Below are positions 1-7,906 of a DNA stretch of 64,000 nt, in pieces. The DNA comes from Mycobacterium sp. AZCC_0083 (lineage in GTDB: Bacteria; Actinomycetota; Actinomycetes; Mycobacteriales; Mycobacteriaceae), in the NCBI RefSeq assembly GCF_014202335.1, contig NZ_JACHGP010000008.1, positions 310,001 to 374,000 of the forward strand. The letters are read 5' to 3'. The position numbers and the translations under genes were made by a program. The number at the start of each line of letters is the position of its first letter. Positions within the stretch are counted from its first letter, which is position 1. A model generated the notes under the pieces. That model saw nothing but the letters and a program-made list of their open reading frames with translations, was not told where the DNA came from and made no database searches.

Positions 1-1
1 G

Positions 2-1651
2 CATCACGTCTTCAAAGACTGGGCCGACAAGTACGCCGGCCGCTTCGACATGGGCTATGAGGCCTACCGGGAGATCGTGCTCGAGAACCAGAAGAAGCTC
101 GGCATCGTCCCGCAGGACACCGAATTGTCGCCCGTCAACCCGTATCTCGACGTCAAGGGCCCCAACGGCGAGGCGTGGCCGTATCAGGACACGGTGCGGC
201 CGTGGGACACGCTGAACGACGAAGAGAAGCGGTTGTTCAGCCGGATGGCAGAGGTCTTCGCCGGCTTCCTGTCCTACACGGATGCCCAGATCGGCCGCGT
301 CCTCGACTATCTCGATGAGTCCGGGCAGTTGGACAACACCATCATCGTCGTGATCTCCGACAACGGTGCCAGCGGTGAGGGCGGCCCGAACGGATCGGTC
401 AACGAGAACAAGTTCTTCAACGGCTACATCGACACCGTCGAAGAGAGCATGCGTTTCTACGACCACCTCGGCGGACCGGACACCTACAACCACTATCCGA
501 TCGGTTGGGCGATGGCGTTCAACACGCCATACAAGTTGTTCAAGCGCTACGCCTCGCACGAAGGCGGTATCGCCGACACGGCAATCATCTCCTGGCCCAA
601 CGGAATCGACGCACACGGCGAGGTCCGCGACAACTACGTCAACGTCTGCGACGTCACGCCGACCATCTACGAGCTACTAGGCATCACGCCGCCGAACGAA
701 GTCAGCGGCATTGCGCAGAAGCCGCTCGACGGTGTGAGTTTCAAGGCTGCGCTTGATGATTCGGCTGCGGATACGGGCAAGAAGACCCAGTTCTACACCA
801 TGCTCGGCACGCGCGGCATCTGGCACGACGGCTGGTTCGCCAACACCGTGCACGCGGCGAGCCCCGCCGGATGGTCGCATTTCGGCGACGACCGCTGGGA
901 GCTCTTCCACATCGAAGCCGACCGCAGCCAGTGCCACGACCTCGCTGCCGAGCAGCCCGACAAACTCGAGGAACTCAAGGCCCTGTGGTTCGCCGAAGCC
1001 GACAAGTACAACGGGCTTCCGCTGGGCGATCTGAACATCTTCGAAACCTTGGGCCGCTTCCGGCCCTACCTGTCGGTCAACCGCAAGAACTTCACCTACT
1101 ACCCGGGCACCGCCGAGGTGGGCATCGGTGCGGCGGCCGAGATCCGCGGCCAGTCCTTCTCCGTCCTCGCCGAGGTGACCATCGACACCACCGGCGCGGA
1201 AGGCGTGCTGTTCAAGCAGGGCGCGGGGCACGGTGGCCACGTCCTGTACGTCCAGGACACCCACTTGCACTACGTCTACAACTTCATGGGCGAAGAGGAG
1301 CAGAAGCTCTCCGCCCCCGACCCGATTCCCCTCGGCAGCCATGTGTTCGGCGTCCGCTACGAGCGCACCGGCACCGTCGAGGGCAGCCACACACCCGTCG
1401 GAGACGTGTCGCTGTACGTCGACGGAGACACCGTCGCGACCATGTCGGGTGTGCGCGCGCACCCCGGCAGCTTCGGTCTCGCAGGCGGCGGCATCGCGGT
1501 AGGCCGCAACGGCGGTCAACCCGTGTCGGGTGCGTACAAGGCGCCTTACGAGTTCACCGGCGGCACGATCGCTAAGGTGGTGGTGGACATCTCGGGAACG
1601 CCCTATGTGGACGTGGAACGAGAACTTGCGCAGGCATTCTCTAAGGACTGA
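2..1651 (+). CDS. atsA: Arylsulfatase, 3' part (5' end outside window)
   Basis: Hydrolyses sulfate esters. The reading frame is open from base 2, so the N-terminal catalytic part with the C-x-P-x-R formylglycine motif lies upstream and cannot be checked. Visible family features are the metal-site stretch VVISDNGASGEGG and the substrate-side segment YASHEGGIADTAIISWP, typical of the alkaline-phosphatase-like sulfatase fold. The last 170 or so residues (from about IRGQSFSVLAEVTID) look like a LamG/concanavalin-type beta domain, as in large mycobacterial AtsA/AtsD proteins. The stop codon overlaps the start of the next gene (ATGA), so the two are translationally coupled. A formylglycine-generating enzyme two genes downstream is the expected activating enzyme. 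Synteny with Rv0711 supports atsA; substrate unknown. Confidence 0.88.
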   Translation, partial: HHVFKDWADKYAGRFDMGYEAYREIVLENQKKLGIVPQDTELSPVNPYLDVKGPNGEAWPYQDTVRPWDTLNDEEKRLFSRMAEVFAGFLSYTDAQIGRVLDYLDESGQLDNTIIVVISDNGASGEGGPNGSVNENKFFNGYIDTVEESMRFYDHLGGPDTYNHYPIGWAMAFNTPYKLFKRYASHEGGIADTAIISWPNGIDAHGEVRDNYVNVCDVTPTIYELLGITPPNEVSGIAQKPLDGVSFKAALDDSAADTGKKTQFYTMLGTRGIWHDGWFANTVHAASPAGWSHFGDDRWELFHIEADRSQCHDLAAEQPDKLEELKALWFAEADKYNGLPLGDLNIFETLGRFRPYLSVNRKNFTYYPGTAEVGIGAAAEIRGQSFSVLAEVTIDTTGAEGVLFKQGAGHGGHVLYVQDTHLHYVYNFMGEEEQKLSAPDPIPLGSHVFGVRYERTGTVEGSHTPVGDVSLYVDGDTVATMSGVRAHPGSFGLAGGGIAVGRNGGQPVSGAYKAPYEFTGGTIAKVVVDISGTPYVDVERELAQAFSKD

Positions 1652-2346
1652 TGAAACTCGGGCGATGGACAGGCGTCGCGCTCGTGTTCGTGACGGCGGG
1701 CGTGGCATCGGCTTGCGTCCGCACCCACGAGGGCGTTCCCGTCGCCGCATCATCGCTCGAGGCAAGCGCGAAACCGCTCCCCGGCGCCGCGTCGCCATCC
1801 TCCGCCAACGACCAGGCACCGCCCGGCGTGGTGCCGACGATCCAGGTGCCCGTGCCCATCGACGCCGTCACCTGCGCGGCACCCGCCAAGCCGGGGACCG
1901 TGATCACGGCCGCCGTCTCCGACCCGACGGCTCCCAAGATCACCGTCGCCCTGCCGCCCGGCTGGAACTCGTCGCCAGGGTCCGGCGACGTCGGCGCACG
2001 CATGGACGGCCCCGACGGCATGTCGGCCACCATCACGATTGCCCCGTCCGGGCTCGATCCCGCGGCCGCCTTCCGCGAGTACACCGACCGGGTGATGTCG
2101 CAGTCGCCGGTCAGCAGCGTCAGCATCCTGCCCGGTGAACTGTGCGACTACAGCGGTCAGAAGCTGATGGGCGCATGGTCGGACACCCCGCAGAACTCCA
2201 TCCAGTTCGTCGACCGCATCGTGCACGTCTGGACCAACACGAAGAACTTCCTGGTGGCGGTTCACGTTCAGGCGCCCACCGGTGTCGGTCAACTCGATGC
2301 GGCGGGGAAGCTGCTCACCGAGGACTTCGAGGTCCGCCTACCTTGA
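1651..2346 (+). CDS. Putative lipoprotein, LpqN/LpqT-like
   Basis: A 231-aa exported protein of unknown function. Residues 1-21 form a short basic n-region and hydrophobic stretch ending in A-S-A-C, giving a plausible lipobox with Cys22 as the lipidated residue. A Pro/Ala/Ser-rich linker (about 23-75) leads to a compact domain beginning around ITVALPPGWN. Its layout, including the later AAFREYTDRVM segment, resembles small mycobacterial Lpq lipoproteins of the LpqN/LpqT kind, but this is similarity by eye. The start ATG overlaps the sulfatase stop and the gene ends 4 bp before the formylglycine-generating enzyme, so it sits inside a three-gene sulfatase operon. It may assist a cell-envelope step of sulfate-ester use; that role is inference from position. 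Confidence 0.7.
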   Translation: MKLGRWTGVALVFVTAGVASACVRTHEGVPVAASSLEASAKPLPGAASPSSANDQAPPGVVPTIQVPVPIDAVTCAAPAKPGTVITAAVSDPTAPKITVALPPGWNSSPGSGDVGARMDGPDGMSATITIAPSGLDPAAAFREYTDRVMSQSPVSSVSILPGELCDYSGQKLMGAWSDTPQNSIQFVDRIVHVWTNTKNFLVAVHVQAPTGVGQLDAAGKLLTEDFEVRLP

Positions 2347-2350
2347 GTCG

Positions 2351-3244
2351 ATGCTGACGGAGTTGGTCGAACTGCCCGCCGGATCGTTCCGGATGGGCGC
2401 TACGAGCTTCTACCCGGAAGAGGCTCCCGTGCACACCGCGACCGTCGATGCGTTCGCGGTCGAACGGCACCCCGTGACCAACGCCCAGTACGCCGAGTTC
2501 GTCGCCGACACAGGGCACGTCACGGTCGCCGAGCAGCCGCTCGATCCGGCGTTGTACCCGGGGGTGGCGCCCGAGGACCTCCTGCCAGGCGCACTGGTGT
2601 TCCGGTCGACGGCAGGACCGGTCGACCTTCGGGACTGGCGGCAGTGGTGGGACTGGGCGCCGGGTGCCTGCTGGCGTCATCCGTTCGGCCAGGACGGCGG
2701 ACCGGGAACATCGTGGACCGACCGGATGGACCATCCCGTCGTGCAGCTGGCCTACACCGACGCGGCGGCGTACGCGACCTGGGCCGGCCGGCGGCTGCCG
2801 ACCGAGGCGGAGTGGGAGTACGCGGCAAGGGGTGGCGCGACGACGGCCTACGCCTGGGGCGACGAGGTTGCGCCGGACGGCCGGCTGATGGCCAACACCT
2901 GGCAGGGCCGGTTCCCGTACCGCAACGACGGGGCGCTGGGCTGGGTCGGCACCTCGCCGGTCGGTGCGTTCCCACCAAACGGGTTCGGCCTGCTCGACAT
3001 GATCGGCAACGTGTGGGAGTGGACGACGACGCGGTTCGGCGCCCACCACCTGGGGGCAGCCAACGGATGCTGCCCGCCCTCCCAAGCGCCGGACCCGACC
3101 ATCAACCAGACGCTCAAGGGTGGTTCGCACCTGTGCGCCCCGGAGTACTGCCATCGCTACCGGCCTGCGGCGCGGTCCTCGCAGTCACAGGACAGCGCGA
3201 CCACCCACATCGGCTTCCGCTGCGTGGTCTCGATCTCCGCCTAA
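2351..3244 (+). CDS. Formylglycine-generating enzyme (sulfatase activating)
   Basis: Oxidises the active-site cysteine of type I sulfatases to C-alpha-formylglycine. The 297-aa length matches Rv0712 and other bacterial FGEs. The start MLTELVELPAGSFRMG at 2351 was chosen over an in-frame start at 2282, which would run deep into the preceding gene. FGE/SUMF1 hallmarks are VTNAQYAEFV, RLPTEAEWEYAARGG, NGFGLLDMIGNVWEWT and a C-terminal GFRC. The copper-binding cysteine pair lies in GGSHLCAPEYCHRYRPAAR, at Cys262 and Cys267, so the enzyme looks catalytically complete. Its substrate is presumably the sulfatase two genes upstream. Confidence 0.95.
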   Translation: MLTELVELPAGSFRMGATSFYPEEAPVHTATVDAFAVERHPVTNAQYAEFVADTGHVTVAEQPLDPALYPGVAPEDLLPGALVFRSTAGPVDLRDWRQWWDWAPGACWRHPFGQDGGPGTSWTDRMDHPVVQLAYTDAAAYATWAGRRLPTEAEWEYAARGGATTAYAWGDEVAPDGRLMANTWQGRFPYRNDGALGWVGTSPVGAFPPNGFGLLDMIGNVWEWTTTRFGAHHLGAANGCCPPSQAPDPTINQTLKGGSHLCAPEYCHRYRPAARSSQSQDSATTHIGFRCVVSISA

Positions 3245-3257
3245 TCGCGATCGCGCT

Positions 3258-3391
3258 CCCCGCGAGCGCGCGTGTCTGCGGCTCGGCACGCCGCTGCATG
3301 CCAGCAACGACGCACGCTCACGGCCGTCCCAGCGTGCATGTTCGTGGTCAATTGGTCGGCGTGTCGCCGGCAGACACGCGCGCTCGCGGGG
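3258..3391. repeat. Long imperfect inverted repeat between FGE gene and spc operon
   Basis: Bases 3258-3279 and 3370-3391 are perfect 22-bp reverse complements (CCCCGCGAGCGCGCG... against ...GCGCGCTCGCGGGG). A second paired segment lies inside (CACGCCG near 3288 with CGGCGTG near 3358), and a third hairpin sits at the centre (GCACGCT 3312-3318 with AGCGTGC 3331-3337). The whole 134-bp unit can fold into one long stem-loop. It has no T-run, so it is not a standard terminator. It sits just upstream of the spc promoter and could be a dispersed intergenic repeat. Confidence 0.75.
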
Positions 3392-3405
3392 GAAGGGGAG
3401 GCGAT

Positions 3406-3434
3406 TTGGAGCATTCGCAGTGCTCACCTAGTAT
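3406..3434 (+). promoter_or_regulatory. SigA-type promoter of the spc (rplN) operon
   Basis: TTGGAG (3406-3411) is followed after exactly 17 bp by TAGTAT (3429-3434), a good mycobacterial housekeeping -35/-10 pair. The implied start near 3441 leaves a leader of about 128 nt before rplN, with no gene in it. The infA operon promoter has the same -35 hexamer and spacing, suggesting co-ordinated control of the two ribosomal operons. Confidence 0.7.
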
Positions 3435-3568
3435 GTAGGGGTTGCCTTGGGCAGACCTCGGCTGGCTTGCGTCAGCCCTGCGTGCTCTTGGGTGACGAAG
3501 ACCGCGTACGTCGAGCGATTCAGTGCTGCTCAGCGTGCGTAAAACGTGTTTTAAATCGAGGAGATCGA

Positions 3569-3937
3569 GTGATTCAGCAGGAATCGCGGGTGAAGATCGC
3601 CGATAACACGGGCGCCAAGGAGATCTTGTGCATCCGCGTTCTAGGTGGCTCGGGTCGGCGTTACGCCGGCATCGGCGATGTCATCGTGGCGACCGTCAAG
3701 GACGCCATCCCCGGTGGCAACGTCAAGAAGGGCGACGTAGTCAAGGCCGTCATCGTGCGCACCGTCAAGGAGCGCCGCCGCGCCGACGGGAGCTACATCA
3801 AGTTCGACGAGAACGCCGCCGTCATCATCAAGCCCGACAACGACCCGCGCGGTACCCGCATCTTCGGGCCGGTCGGCCGTGAACTGCGCGAGAAGCGCTT
3901 CATGAAGATCGTTTCGCTGGCCCCGGAGGTGCTGTAA
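3569..3937 (+). CDS. rplN: 50S ribosomal protein L14
   Basis: A 122-aa protein, the exact usual length of uL14, which sits at the subunit interface of the large subunit. The GTG start at 3569 gives MIQQESRVKIADNTGAKEI, the canonical L14 N-terminus, and has a strong AGGAG ribosome binding site about 8 nt upstream; a longer upstream frame without that context is rejected. It is the first gene of the spc operon. Its stop codon abuts the ATG of rplX. Confidence 0.98.
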   Translation: MIQQESRVKIADNTGAKEILCIRVLGGSGRRYAGIGDVIVATVKDAIPGGNVKKGDVVKAVIVRTVKERRRADGSYIKFDENAAVIIKPDNDPRGTRIFGPVGRELREKRFMKIVSLAPEVL

Positions 3938-4255
3938 ATGAAGGTGCACAAGGGTGACACCGTGCTGGTCATCTCCGGCAAGGACAAGGGCGCCAAGGGC
4001 AAGGTCCTGGCGGCCTACCCGACGCGCAACAAGGTGCTCGTCGAGGGCGTCAACCGGATCAAGAAGCACACCGCGATCTCGCGCAACGAGCGTGGCGCGC
4101 AGTCCGGCGGCATCGTGACGCAGGAAGCTGCGATCCACGTCAGCAACGTGCTGGTCGTCGACTCCGACGGCAACCCGACGAAAATCGGCTACCGCGTAGA
4201 CGAGGAGAGCGGCAAGAAGGTCCGCGTCTCCAAGCGCAACGGCAAGGACATTTAG
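3938..4255 (+). CDS. rplX: 50S ribosomal protein L24
   Basis: A 105-aa uL24, an early assembly protein of the large subunit. The KOW motif region is clear near the N-terminus (KVHKGDTVLVISGKDKGAKG), followed by the usual GVNRIKKHTAIS segment. The ATG directly follows the rplN stop, and rplE follows after 2 bp, so expression is tightly coupled within the spc operon. Length and sequence are normal for actinobacteria. Confidence 0.98.
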   Translation: MKVHKGDTVLVISGKDKGAKGKVLAAYPTRNKVLVEGVNRIKKHTAISRNERGAQSGGIVTQEAAIHVSNVLVVDSDGNPTKIGYRVDEESGKKVRVSKRNGKDI

Positions 4256-4257
4256 GC

Positions 4258-4857
4258 ATGACCACCGCAGAAAGCACCGAGAAGACACGTCCGGCGGAGT
4301 CGGACCAACGACCGCTGCCTCGCCTGAAGCAGCGCTACCGCGAAGAGATCAAGGACGCGCTGAACACCGAGTTCGGCTACGCCAACGTCATGCAGATCCC
4401 CGGCGTGGTCAAGGTCGTCGTGAACATGGGCGTCGGCGACGCCGCGCGCGACGCCAAGCTGATCAACGGTGCGGTCAACGACCTGTCGCTGATCACGGGC
4501 CAGAAGCCCGAGATCCGCAAGGCCCGCAAGTCGATCGCGCAATTCAAGCTCCGTGAGGGCATGCCGATCGGCGCCCGCGTGACGCTGCGTGGCGACCGCA
4601 TGTGGGAGTTCCTGGACCGCCTGGTGTCGATCGGACTCCCGCGTATCCGCGACTTCCGAGGCTTGTCGCCCAAGCAGTTCGACGGCAACGGCAACTACAC
4701 CTTCGGACTGGCCGAGCAGTCGGTGTTCCACGAGATCGACGTGGACAGCATCGACCGGCCCCGTGGCATGGACATCACCGTCGTCACCTCGGCGACGACC
4801 GACGACGAAGGTCGCGCGCTGCTGCGTGCGCTGGGCTTTCCGTTCAAGGAGAACTGA
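4258..4857 (+). CDS. rplE: 50S ribosomal protein L5
   Basis: A 199-aa uL5, which binds 5S rRNA in the central protuberance. Typical motifs include LKQRYREEI near the N-terminus, VVVNMGVGDA, the ITGQKPEIRKARKSIAQFKLREGMPIG stretch (quoted in part: RKSIAQFKLREGMPIG) and a C-terminal MDITVVTSATTDDEGRALL. The N-terminal extension of about 20 residues before the core is common in mycobacterial L5. It lies between rplX and rpsN with gaps of only 2-4 bp. Confidence 0.98.
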   Translation: MTTAESTEKTRPAESDQRPLPRLKQRYREEIKDALNTEFGYANVMQIPGVVKVVVNMGVGDAARDAKLINGAVNDLSLITGQKPEIRKARKSIAQFKLREGMPIGARVTLRGDRMWEFLDRLVSIGLPRIRDFRGLSPKQFDGNGNYTFGLAEQSVFHEIDVDSIDRPRGMDITVVTSATTDDEGRALLRALGFPFKEN

Positions 4858-4861
4858 GCAG

Positions 4862-5047
4862 ATGGCAAAGAAGGCTCTGGTCAACAAGGCCAACAAGAAG
4901 CCCAAGTTCAAGGTGCGCGGCTACACGCGTTGCAACAGGTGCGGCCGTCCCCATGCCGTCTACCGCAAGTTCGGCCTGTGCCGAATCTGCTTGCGGGAGA
5001 TGGCGCATGCCGGCGAACTGCCCGGTGTGCAAAAAGCCAGCTGGTAA
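4862..5047 (+). CDS. rpsN: 30S ribosomal protein S14, zinc-binding (type Z)
   Basis: A 61-aa uS14 of the short, zinc-ribbon (C+) type, with Cys24, Cys27, Cys40 and Cys43 forming the metal site (CNRC and CRIC). Mycobacteria also carry a longer zinc-free S14 elsewhere that substitutes under zinc limitation; that paralogue is not in this window. The ATG at 4862 follows the rplE stop by 4 bp. The 90-bp gap to rpsH is the largest inside this operon and holds a small CCCCAAAGAATTGGG-type hairpin near 5086-5101. Confidence 0.97.
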   Translation: MAKKALVNKANKKPKFKVRGYTRCNRCGRPHAVYRKFGLCRICLREMAHAGELPGVQKASW

Positions 5048-5137
5048 CGGCCCACAACTACTAACTAACAGTTGCGGTAGGCCCTCCCCAAAGAATTGGG
5101 CAGTGGGAACCGCCGCGAGGAAGGTGAACTGGCTGTC

Positions 5138-5536
5138 ATGACCATGACGGACCCGATCGCAGACTTCTTGACACGTCTGCGCAACGCCAATTCGGCGTAC
5201 CACGACGAAGTGACCCTGCCGCACTCGAAGATCAAGGCGAACATCGCCACGATCCTCAAGGCAGAGGGCTACATCACCGACTTCCACACCGAGGATGCTC
5301 GGGTTGGCAAGTCGTTGGTGGTGCAACTGAAGTACGGCCCAAGCCGTGAACGCAGCATCGCGGGACTGCGCCGGGTGAGCAAGCCCGGTCTCCGCGTGTA
5401 CGCGAAATCAACCAACCTGCCGCGGGTACTCGGTGGCCTCGGCGTGGCGATCATCTCCACGTCCTCAGGCCTGCTCACCGACCGCCAGGCAGCGCGAAGC
5501 GGCGTGGGCGGCGAAGTCCTCGCCTACGTGTGGTGA
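5138..5536 (+). CDS. rpsH: 30S ribosomal protein S8
   Basis: A 132-aa uS8, a primary 16S rRNA binder. I chose the ATG at 5138 (MTMTDPIADFLTRLRNANSA), preceded by GAGGAAGG, rather than an in-frame start 42 bp upstream, because S8 proteins begin with this DPIADFLTRLRN block and are about 132 aa. The C-terminal signature STSSGLLTDRQARR-like segment is present as SSGLLTDRQAARSGVGGE. Member of the spc operon, followed by rplF after 10 bp. Confidence 0.98.
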   Translation: MTMTDPIADFLTRLRNANSAYHDEVTLPHSKIKANIATILKAEGYITDFHTEDARVGKSLVVQLKYGPSRERSIAGLRRVSKPGLRVYAKSTNLPRVLGGLGVAIISTSSGLLTDRQAARSGVGGEVLAYVW

Positions 5537-5546
5537 GGGAGTAGAC

Positions 5547-6086
5547 ATGTCGCGCATTGGAAAGCAGCCGGTCCTGGTTCCGTCCGGGGTCGACGTCACG
5601 ATCGACGGACAGAACGTGTCCGTCAAGGGCCCGAAGGGCACCCTGGCGCTCGCCGTCAAGGAACCGATCTCGGTGGAACGCAACGACGAAGGCGCCATCG
5701 TGGTGGCCCGTCCGAACGACGAGCGGCTCAACCGCTCGCTGCACGGACTGTCCCGCACGCTGGTGGCCAACCTGATCACGGGCGTCACCGAGGGCTACAC
5801 CACCAAGATGGAGATCTTCGGCGTCGGCTACCGCGTGCAGCTCAAGGGCAACACCCTGGAGTTCGCGCTCGGCTACAGCCACCCGGTGATCATCGACGCC
5901 CCCGAGGGCATCACCTTCGCGGTCGAGACGCCCACCAAGTTCTCGGTCACCGGGATCGACAAGCAGAAGGTCGGCCAGATTTCGGCGAACATCCGCCGCC
6001 TGCGCCGCCCCGACCCGTACAAGGGCAAGGGCGTGCGGTACGAGGGTGAGCAGATCCGCCGCAAGGTCGGAAAGACAGGTAAGTAA
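5547..6086 (+). CDS. rplF: 50S ribosomal protein L6
   Basis: A 179-aa uL6, located near the factor-binding stalk base of the large subunit. It starts MSRIGKQPVLVPSGVDVTI at the ATG 5547, preceded by a GAGGGAG ribosome binding site. The two duplicated L6 domains are visible, the second carrying the signature region ending RRPDPYKGKGVRYEGE. Length is standard. It lies between rpsH and rplR in the spc operon. Confidence 0.98.
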   Translation: MSRIGKQPVLVPSGVDVTIDGQNVSVKGPKGTLALAVKEPISVERNDEGAIVVARPNDERLNRSLHGLSRTLVANLITGVTEGYTTKMEIFGVGYRVQLKGNTLEFALGYSHPVIIDAPEGITFAVETPTKFSVTGIDKQKVGQISANIRRLRRPDPYKGKGVRYEGEQIRRKVGKTGK

Positions 6087-6089
6087 GCC

Positions 6090-6500
6090 ATGGCTACCAC
6101 CCAGACAGATCAAGCCGCCAAGCGGAAGCCGGTCGGGCAGAACATCTCCGAGACCCGGCGAGTGGCCCGCATTCGTCGGCACGCGCGTCTTCGCAAGAAG
6201 GTCGCGGGTACTGCGGAGGCCCCACGCCTCGTGGTCAACCGCTCGTCGCGGCACATCCACGTGCAGCTGGTGAACGACCAGGAGGGCGTCACGCTCGCCG
6301 CTGCGTCGTCCATCGAGGCTGACGTCCGCGCCGTCGAGGGCGACAAGAAGGCCCACAGCGTCCGCGTCGGGCAGCTCATCGCGGAGCGCGCCAAGGCCGC
6401 AGGAATCGACACCGTGGTGTTCGATCGCGGCGGGTACACCTACGGGGGCCGCATCGCCGCGCTGGCAGACGCCGCGCGAGAAGGTGGGCTCAAGTTCTGA
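6090..6500 (+). CDS. rplR: 50S ribosomal protein L18
   Basis: A 136-aa uL18, the 5S rRNA-binding protein that works with L5 in the central protuberance. The core (ETRRVARIRRHARLRKKV through FDRGGYTYGGRIAALADAAR) is canonical. The N-terminal extension (MATTQTDQAAKRKPVGQN) makes it somewhat longer than the 122-aa M. tuberculosis protein. It starts 3 bp after rplF and ends 28 bp before the chosen rpsE start. Confidence 0.97.
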   Translation: MATTQTDQAAKRKPVGQNISETRRVARIRRHARLRKKVAGTAEAPRLVVNRSSRHIHVQLVNDQEGVTLAAASSIEADVRAVEGDKKAHSVRVGQLIAERAKAAGIDTVVFDRGGYTYGGRIAALADAAREGGLKF

Positions 6501-6528
6501 TGACTATTTCCAACGGAAGGACTGCATG

Positions 6529-7212
6529 ATGGCCGAGCAGGCAACTGGTGCCGGCGGCGGTCCGGCTACGTCCGACAACCGGGGCGGCGGCCGTGACGGC
6601 CGCGATGGCCGCGGCCGTCGCGATGACCGCGGTGGCCGTGGCGGCCGCGATGGTGGCGGCGAGAAGAGCAACTACATCGAGCGCGTAGTCGCGATCAACC
6701 GCGTCTCCAAGGTGGTCAAGGGTGGTCGGCGCTTCAGCTTCACCGCCCTGGTCATCGTCGGAGACGGCAACGGCATGGTCGGCGTCGGCTACGGCAAGGC
6801 CAAGGAAGTTCCTGCCGCGATCGCCAAGGGCGTCGAAGAGGCCCGCAAGGGATTCTTCCGCGTTCCGCTGATCGGCAGCACGATCGTGCACCCAGTGCAG
6901 GGTGAGGCCGCCGCAGGCGTCGTCATGCTGCGCCCCGCCAGCCCCGGTACCGGCGTCATCGCCGGCGGTGCGGCGCGTGCGGTGCTGGAATGCGCCGGAG
7001 TGCACGACATCCTGGCCAAGTCGCTGGGCAGCGACAACGCGATCAACGTGGTTCACGCCACCGTTGCCGCGCTGAAGATGCTGCAGCGTCCCGAAGAGGT
7101 GGCAGCCCGTCGCGGTCTGCCCATCGAAGACGTCGCGCCCGCAGGCATGCTGAGGGCCCGACGTGAGAGCGAGGCGCTGGCCGCCACGGCCGCGCGTGAG
7201 GGATCGGCTTAA
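6529..7212 (+). CDS. rpsE: 30S ribosomal protein S5
   Basis: A 227-aa uS5, involved in decoding accuracy and the mRNA entry channel. Two ATGs are adjacent (6526 and 6529); 6529 is preferred because it lies 8 nt after the GGAAGG ribosome binding site. Residues 10-45 are a Gly/Arg/Asp-rich low-complexity extension typical of actinobacterial S5, followed by the double-stranded RNA-binding-like domain (YIERVVAINRVSKVVKGGR) and the C-terminal domain (RPASPGTGVIAGGAARAV). It is followed after 2 bp by rpmD. Confidence 0.97.
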   Translation: MAEQATGAGGGPATSDNRGGGRDGRDGRGRRDDRGGRGGRDGGGEKSNYIERVVAINRVSKVVKGGRRFSFTALVIVGDGNGMVGVGYGKAKEVPAAIAKGVEEARKGFFRVPLIGSTIVHPVQGEAAAGVVMLRPASPGTGVIAGGAARAVLECAGVHDILAKSLGSDNAINVVHATVAALKMLQRPEEVAARRGLPIEDVAPAGMLRARRESEALAATAAREGSA

Positions 7213-7214
7213 CG

Positions 7215-7403
7215 ATGTCTGACTTGAAGATCACCCAGGTGCGCAGCACCGTGGGTGCACGTTGGAAGCAGCGCGAGAGCCTGCGGACCCTCGGCCTGCG
7301 GAAGATCCGTCAGTCCGTGGTCCGCGAGGACAACGCGCAGACCCGCGGCCTCATCGCCGTGGTCAACCACCTCGTCACGGTCGAAGGAGTCGAGTCGAAA
7401 TGA
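7215..7403 (+). CDS. rpmD: 50S ribosomal protein L30
   Basis: A 62-aa uL30. The sequence LKITQVRSTVGARWKQRESL followed by LGLRKIRQSV is the standard small L30 fold. It starts 2 bp after rpsE, and its stop overlaps the rplO start codon (ATGA), giving tight translational coupling. No unusual features. Confidence 0.96.
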   Translation: MSDLKITQVRSTVGARWKQRESLRTLGLRKIRQSVVREDNAQTRGLIAVVNHLVTVEGVESK

Positions 7404-7840
7404 CGATCAAACTGCACGACCTGCGCCCCGCGCCCGGGTCGAAGACCGCCCGCACCCGCGTTGGCCGCGGTGAGGGCTCCAAGGGTAAGACCGCAGGCCG
7501 CGGCACCAAGGGCACCAAGGCCCGCAAGAACGTCCCATCGACGTTCGAGGGCGGCCAGATGCCGATCCACATGCGGCTGCCGAAGCTCAAGGGCTTCCGC
7601 AACCGGTTCCGCACCGAGTACGAGGTGGTCAACGTGGCCGACCTCAGCCGGCTGTTCCCCAAGGGCGGCCAAGTCGGTATCGAGGAACTGGTGGCAGCCG
7701 GTGCGGTTCGGAAGAACACCCTGGTGAAGGTGCTCGGCGACGGCAAGCTCACCGTCAAGGTCGACGTCACCGCCCACAAGTTCAGCGGCAGCGCTCGCGA
7801 GAAGATCACCGCCGCAGGCGGATCGGCTACCGAGCTCTAG
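7400..7840 (+). CDS. rplO: 50S ribosomal protein L15
   Basis: A 146-aa uL15, a late large-subunit assembly protein. The true start is the ATG at 7400 (MTIKLHDLRPAPGSKTARTR), which overlaps the rpmD stop. The Gly/Lys-rich stretch (RVGRGEGSKGKTAGRGTKG) and the MPIHMRLPKLKGF segment are diagnostic. It is the last gene of this spc operon and is followed within 20 bp by a strong terminator. secY, often next in other bacteria, is separated here by about 6.3 kb of other genes. Confidence 0.98.
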   Translation: MTIKLHDLRPAPGSKTARTRVGRGEGSKGKTAGRGTKGTKARKNVPSTFEGGQMPIHMRLPKLKGFRNRFRTEYEVVNVADLSRLFPKGGQVGIEELVAAGAVRKNTLVKVLGDGKLTVKVDVTAHKFSGSAREKITAAGGSATEL

Positions 7841-7856
7841 ATCCCGCACGAGGCGA

Positions 7857-7898
7857 AAAGCCCCGACACACCTCGCACCAGAGGCGTGTCGGGGCTTT
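7857..7898. terminator. Intrinsic terminator after rplO
   Basis: A perfect 13-bp stem, AAAGCCCCGACAC (7857-7869) with GTGTCGGGGCTTT (7886-7898), encloses a 16-nt loop. The T-rich 3' end of each arm means it could work in both directions. It lies between the convergent rplO and the minus-strand secreted-protein gene ending at 7907, so a shared bidirectional terminator is likely. Confidence 0.9.
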
Positions 7899-7906
7899 CT
7901 CGATGG

